Below, in pieces: positions 60,201 through 64,000 of a stretch of 64,000 bases of DNA. This DNA comes from Agrocybe praecox (Eukaryota; Basidiomycota; Agaricomycetes; Agaricales; Agrocybaceae). The first letter of the stretch is position 1. Each line of letters starts with the position of its first letter. The stretch covers positions 558,001-622,000 of the forward strand of contig OZ024849.1 in assembly GCA_964017145.1 (NCBI GenBank), given 5' to 3'. The translations under genes and the position numbers were made by a program. Below the pieces are notes generated by a model, which was not told where the DNA came from, made no database searches, and saw only the letters and a list, made by a program, of their open reading frames with translations.

Positions 60201-61050
60201 TCCATCCTTCCCATCCTTCCCCCATCTTCGTGCACCTCATTCCCACCGTGCTCGCTCCGCCGTTCAGAATCACCTCTTGGGATCCATGTTCGCTCGTCAA
60301 AATCGTGGGGGTCAAACGGAAAGGCCTACAAATCGTGTACGCATCCTTTTCAAGTCGTGCATAACTATGGACACTCACCCACGAGCCACAGCAGTCGTGT
60401 GGACGCGTCAATCAAGCTCCTAGTCTCAAAGGAAAGAGCGCCGATAGTGGATGAACGTGTAAGTCTTGCTTTCAACTTCTCGCCGTCTCAAACCACTTAC
60501 CCTCGTGTTTAGACCCATCTTAGCGCGTAAACCGACATCGAACAAGGGCTCTATTGTCGATGTGTGCAGCGACGGCGAGGACATCAATTGGAAAACCTAG
60601 ACGTGGGTAAATAGGTAAGTTTCATTGTCAAGTTTGCCTAAATTTCCCAAACCTTACCATTATGTAGACCTATAGGGATCGTCGTGACTACTATCGTGTC
60701 TCGATAAACGTAAACCGAGCTCGTAGGAGTGATTATAGTGTCGGCGGATGCAGGAGGAAAGAATTTGGTTGTAAGAGTGCAGAGCCTAGACGTGAACGCA
60801 CATGTAAGTCTCCATTTCATGCTCTCCAGGATCTCCAGACACTCACCATCATGCTCCAATTGAACCAAAGGAGTCGTGTGGGTCTGTTAAAGATGCATGT
60901 AAGTGTCCTGTTGGTGTTCTCCACAGTCCGTAAAGACTTACCATCATGTCAGCCTGTGGATCGAGTTCGTTCGAGGGATTCCGTCGTTGACGTGTGTCGG
61001 GTGAGGTAGCAAGGGCTTCAAATTGCAAGGGTACCGCAAAACTTACAGGC
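57240..61050. repeat. 5' flank of NLR3 (repeat-unit copy 3)
   Basis: Collinear with 27.9-31.5 kb. Contains a gene-X-type remnant (57.85-58.03 kb, one base longer than copy 1 at the GATATT(T)GCGCG site and so frameshifted), a small frame with ILGKTTELLQHLNETDGVRH (57.48-57.69 kb, minus), a CCG-repeat-expanded stretch (58,748-58,772), the MGESLQKRYESIGGF frame (58.86-59.09 kb), and the R unit (59.3-61.05 kb). Relative indels between copies break different frames in each. Confidence 0.75.
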
Positions 61051-61600
61051 GGTTCATGTTCCATCAACACTCTGTCCCAGCTCCCTACCATGCACTTCGG
61101 GAATATCATGCCGAGTTGATCTGGTGTGCATTGGACGACCTGTGGTGGAACGATCGACGAAATTTTGCCGTCGTTTCAAGTTCGCGTCCGGCAATCGGTT
61201 GGCTACGCGACTGTTCGATACAAGAATTAATTTGATTTGCACTACCTAACGACTTTAAATTTTTCGAAAAGAGTCGCGATGTGGCCCCGGGCGATGAGGG
61301 CAGCACACAAGGGCAATTGATAATCGATGGGGCTCGACGCGGACGAAATAGCAGACCAACTTGAAAGAGAAAGGAAAGGTGAGGTTTTGTCTTCGCTTTT
61401 GGGCTGCCGAAGCTGAGACAAGATGATGCGTATATGGTCATTTTCCCTGAAGGGAACAAGGTGCTTCACCGATGGCAGGGCGGGAATTCACGCGTGCGAA
61501 CAAATGGACCAGTAAAAGAACAATCAAAAATTCGACGGGCACGCCGAACATGACAAAGGAGAAGGGCGGATGGATCAGTGGGTAGGTCATGTACAAGGAG
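61050..61600. other. Spacer with a short membrane-protein-like fragment
   Basis: On the minus strand from about 61,605 an open frame reads MTYPLIHPPFSFVMFGVPVE, then FLIVLLLVHLFARVNSRPAI, before a GTGAAG donor at about 61,474. This is strongly hydrophobic and could be the end of a membrane protein or a signal peptide exon, but continuation exons soon meet stops. Not assignable. Confidence 0.3.
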
Positions 61601-62134
61601 AAGAGTATGCGAGTCTAGACTTCAGGTATGACCGACACGTACATAGCCGAATACATTCATCCTTTAACCACTACTGCCATCGTGTGAGGCTGCTCGACGC
61701 GCTTCTGAGACCGCCATCCAGCTGCATCCTGGACGGCTACATCGAGATTATAACGAATAGGCCCAACCTCATTGGATACCTTGACAACCATTCAAAAACC
61801 ACGGATGGGTCCTTTTCAATTTGCGTGGCCGGTGGTAAAGGCGGTTTTATAAGTCAGGTATGGCACTCGAAAACTCTCGCCAGAGACCTCAACTCTTATG
61901 CGTTATTACTAGACGCTCCATGAATCTATAGCCGCCGAAAATTGCCCTGTGCTGCACACGGCCGTGGCAGGGAAGTTTCCACAATAACGTTTGCGAAAAT
62001 GAAAGCCATTGGATCTATCTTTATGTCAACTCTGCGAACGGCCATTGCGCATACTTCTATCAAAACATACAATACGTCTTGATTAAGTTCAAAACTACAG
62101 GAAATGGGAGAGCAGTACGTAGAAAGTAAATTTA

Positions 62135-63509
62135 TCAGGCGGTGTTCTCGGTAAAGTACTCATAAGAGTCCGCGTTGTGAATAGCAGTACCAGGCCTGGT
62201 TCTTGCGAGATTCTTACACTTTGAATGACCATACGCGTGGTCATCCGTTCCGCCGTTTCTTTTAAAATGTGACGACTCGTGGACTATAGTTCCAGCCTAT
62301 CAAATAGTATCAATTAACGTGACAATTCGCACCCTTAGAGGAGGCAGACGAACCTTGGAGTCAGTGCCAACAAGAGGAGCTCTCCAAAATGCACCACAGA
62401 GGTATACAGTCCCAAATCTACGTGTATCATGAGTCATGACCAGGTTTGGGTACGAGAACATTTGAATATAGACTGGATGCTCACCTGTCAGGGTATACAT
62501 ATGCATATGTGCTTGGCTTCTTATGACAAGTGCTACAGTCATAGGTGTACCTTGAGTAACTGTTTCCATTAATAGTCCGGAATGCTCGAAGAACTGTATT
62601 ATAGCGATTCGAGTTGAACGATCCGAACCAGGTGTTGTATCTTCTGTTGTATCTTCTATGCGACCTCAAGAAGCCATAAGCCCTTGAGACGTAAGTCTGT
62701 GCTTGACGCGCGGCTGTTCTAATGAGATTTTTTTGACGAGCAGAGCAGCCTCTGAATGAGGGTCCCATCTTGTTGTCAATATCCGTAACTTCGTCTTCGT
62801 CTTCCTCGACGTCGTAGTCGGTCTCCGTGATGTTGAAAAATATTTGGTCGCCAAGGCCCATCACTCCTAACTCTGAGATACGCGCAACGTGGGGTACGTA
62901 GTCGGCGTAGACTTCCACTGCATTTTCGGGATTTGATGAATCGATGACATGGAAGAGATTCCTGGGGTGAATTGTGTATACCCCCGCACCGGAAGACGAG
63001 AGGTCATATCTCAGAGCCACTGAAATTTGATGTAAACGCGTTAGTATTCTACAATATGTATGGTATTGGATTTAATAACTGACAGTTATGCTCGATCTCC
63101 AGAGACTGGTCTGGCTTCAAAGAAGTGTAGTCTTGCGTAGCAATTGCCATCTTCGGTACGTACTTTGCCTTGACTCCAGTGAAAGCAGGAGAACTTCCCA
63201 CTTCGCTGGAAATGGTAAATATGTCCGTTGGAATGTCAGAAAGTGCACTATTTGGGTCATTAAGAATCTTGACGGTCTCGTCTCCCGTGTTCCTGAGTGT
63301 GGCGGTTACTCGGAAGTCTTCCACTGAATCTATGTATTCTAACCCTGTAATAAATTTCAATTATATTAGAATTTTCTTCGAAGCATGACAAGAAAAAAAC
63401 AGCGAGGCTTACCAGAGAGTGAGAGGGAAAGTGAAGGTTCCGCGGAGACAATTGTGATCGCATAGGTGAGAGCGATTAGAACGCCTTGGAAAGACCTATG
63501 AAGAATCAT
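62135..63509 (-). CDS. M35 peptidyl-Lys-type metalloendopeptidase F (372 aa)
   Basis: Near-identical duplicate of gene D. Exons complement(62135..62296, 62354..62417, 62485..63019, 63084..63344, 63413..63509) give 373 codons. The signal peptide starts [20 protein letters not shown]. The prodomain has LNDPNSALS. The acidic linker is two residues shorter than in D (EEDEDEVTD). Catalytic motifs HESSHF (about residue 325), [26 protein letters not shown] and [11 protein letters not shown] are all intact. Exon 4 (64 nt) and exon 2 (261 nt) lengths are conserved. Unlike D, the exon 2/3 intron carries stops, so splicing is obligatory here; this supports the same splice in D. Likely functional secreted protease, giving gene dosage or fine divergence with D. 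Confidence 0.9.
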
Positions 63510-63560
63510 TGCGGCACAGCGAATAGTATGTATATTTCAGCCATGAGAACAAGGATTAGT

Positions 63561-63567
63561 TTTTATA
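63561..63567 (-). promoter_or_regulatory. TATA box of M35 gene F
   Basis: TATAAAA 52-58 bases upstream of the ATG at 63,509, aligned with TATATAA of gene D. Confidence 0.5.
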
Positions 63568-64000
63568 CCCAGGGCGATGAAAAGTGTAGAAAATAAAATA
63601 ACATACGCACTTTCAGTCAAGGAATGATGTAAAAAAACGAGACTTATGTCCAATTTCTTCATGTCTAACACTTGTCATTTAATTCGATAGATGGAATTTT
63701 TCTTGCAGCAGGTTCAACGCAGGACGCATAATGCATCCAAGTTACGATGCGGCAGTACTTGCATCTCGGCATCACCATGATTAAATTAGATCACGCATGA
63801 TGTGATTGAATCAGGACGACGCGAGGCGTGAGACCGCGCTTGTTTGACGCGTTCCCGAGCTTTGCTACATAGTCAACGACAATTTGACAAACTGACTGGT
63901 TCACGATTACTTGGAACTATAGGACTAATTACTACAGGAAAAATATATAATGCAACCTGCCTCTCTCATATAATTTCCCTTGTATTTGTGCATAAGGCTA

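Larger units (their letters stand above)
61625..64000. repeat. Segmental duplication, copy 2 (contains M35 gene F)
   Basis: Direct copy of about 5,960-8,460. Runs off the right edge of the window in the promoter-distal part (matching about 8,460). Small indels distinguish the copies, for example a short insertion TGAGTCA near 62,430 in an intron and loss of bases near 62,030 and 62,110. Confidence 0.85.

Overview
The window looks like a gene-poor, repeat-rich accessory region of a filamentous basidiomycete (Agaricomycetes) genome. The evidence is many introns of about 50-65 nt with GTRNGT/YAG borders, an expanded family of M35 (deuterolysin / peptidyl-Lys metalloendopeptidase) secreted proteases, large NACHT-WD40 (NLR/STAND) genes, a seven-helix membrane protein of basidiomycete type, and a Ty1/copia-type LTR element. 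I see no rRNA, no convincing tRNA and no CRISPR array.

Layout. (1) 0-8 kb: four M35 genes on the minus strand, A (3' end missing), B, C and D, followed by a broken M35 relic (8.5-9.55 kb) split by a small TA-flanked inverted-repeat element. (2) 9.5-17 kb: mostly gene-poor, with one good seven-TM gene (10,887-12,319). (3) 17-31.5 kb: first copy of a large repeated unit whose core is an NLR gene (NLR1). Its NACHT exon is split by a 1.76-kb non-autonomous DNA transposon and a 1.78-kb gag-only LTR element. (4) 31.8-36.7 kb: M35 gene E (plus strand), a truncated inverted copy of part of gpi1, and an apparently complete gpi1/PIG-Q gene (minus). (5) 37-46 kb: second unit with NLR2, which reads as a complete 1504-aa protein. 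(6) 46-50 kb: sequence without a clear gene, then an inverted copy of the unit's multi-exon flank. (7) 50-61 kb: third unit with NLR3 (1506 aa). (8) 61.6-64 kb: a direct duplication of the 5.96-8.46 kb segment carrying M35 gene F, a near copy of D.

How the parts relate. All five complete M35 genes have the same architecture: signal peptide, beta-rich prodomain exon with the intron at a conserved VEH site, and catalytic domain with HExSH and GTxDxxYG. They are expected to be secreted lysine-specific proteases. The three NLRs share six-exon structures, N-terminal helical domain, NACHT and about 14 WD40 blades. They are candidate intracellular sensors (programmed cell death, allorecognition or symbiont recognition). 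gpi1 is the only clear housekeeping gene. The region appears to have grown by segmental duplication, direct and inverted, with transposons breaking some copies. Exon coordinates were worked out by hand from splice signals and paralogue alignment; none has transcript support.
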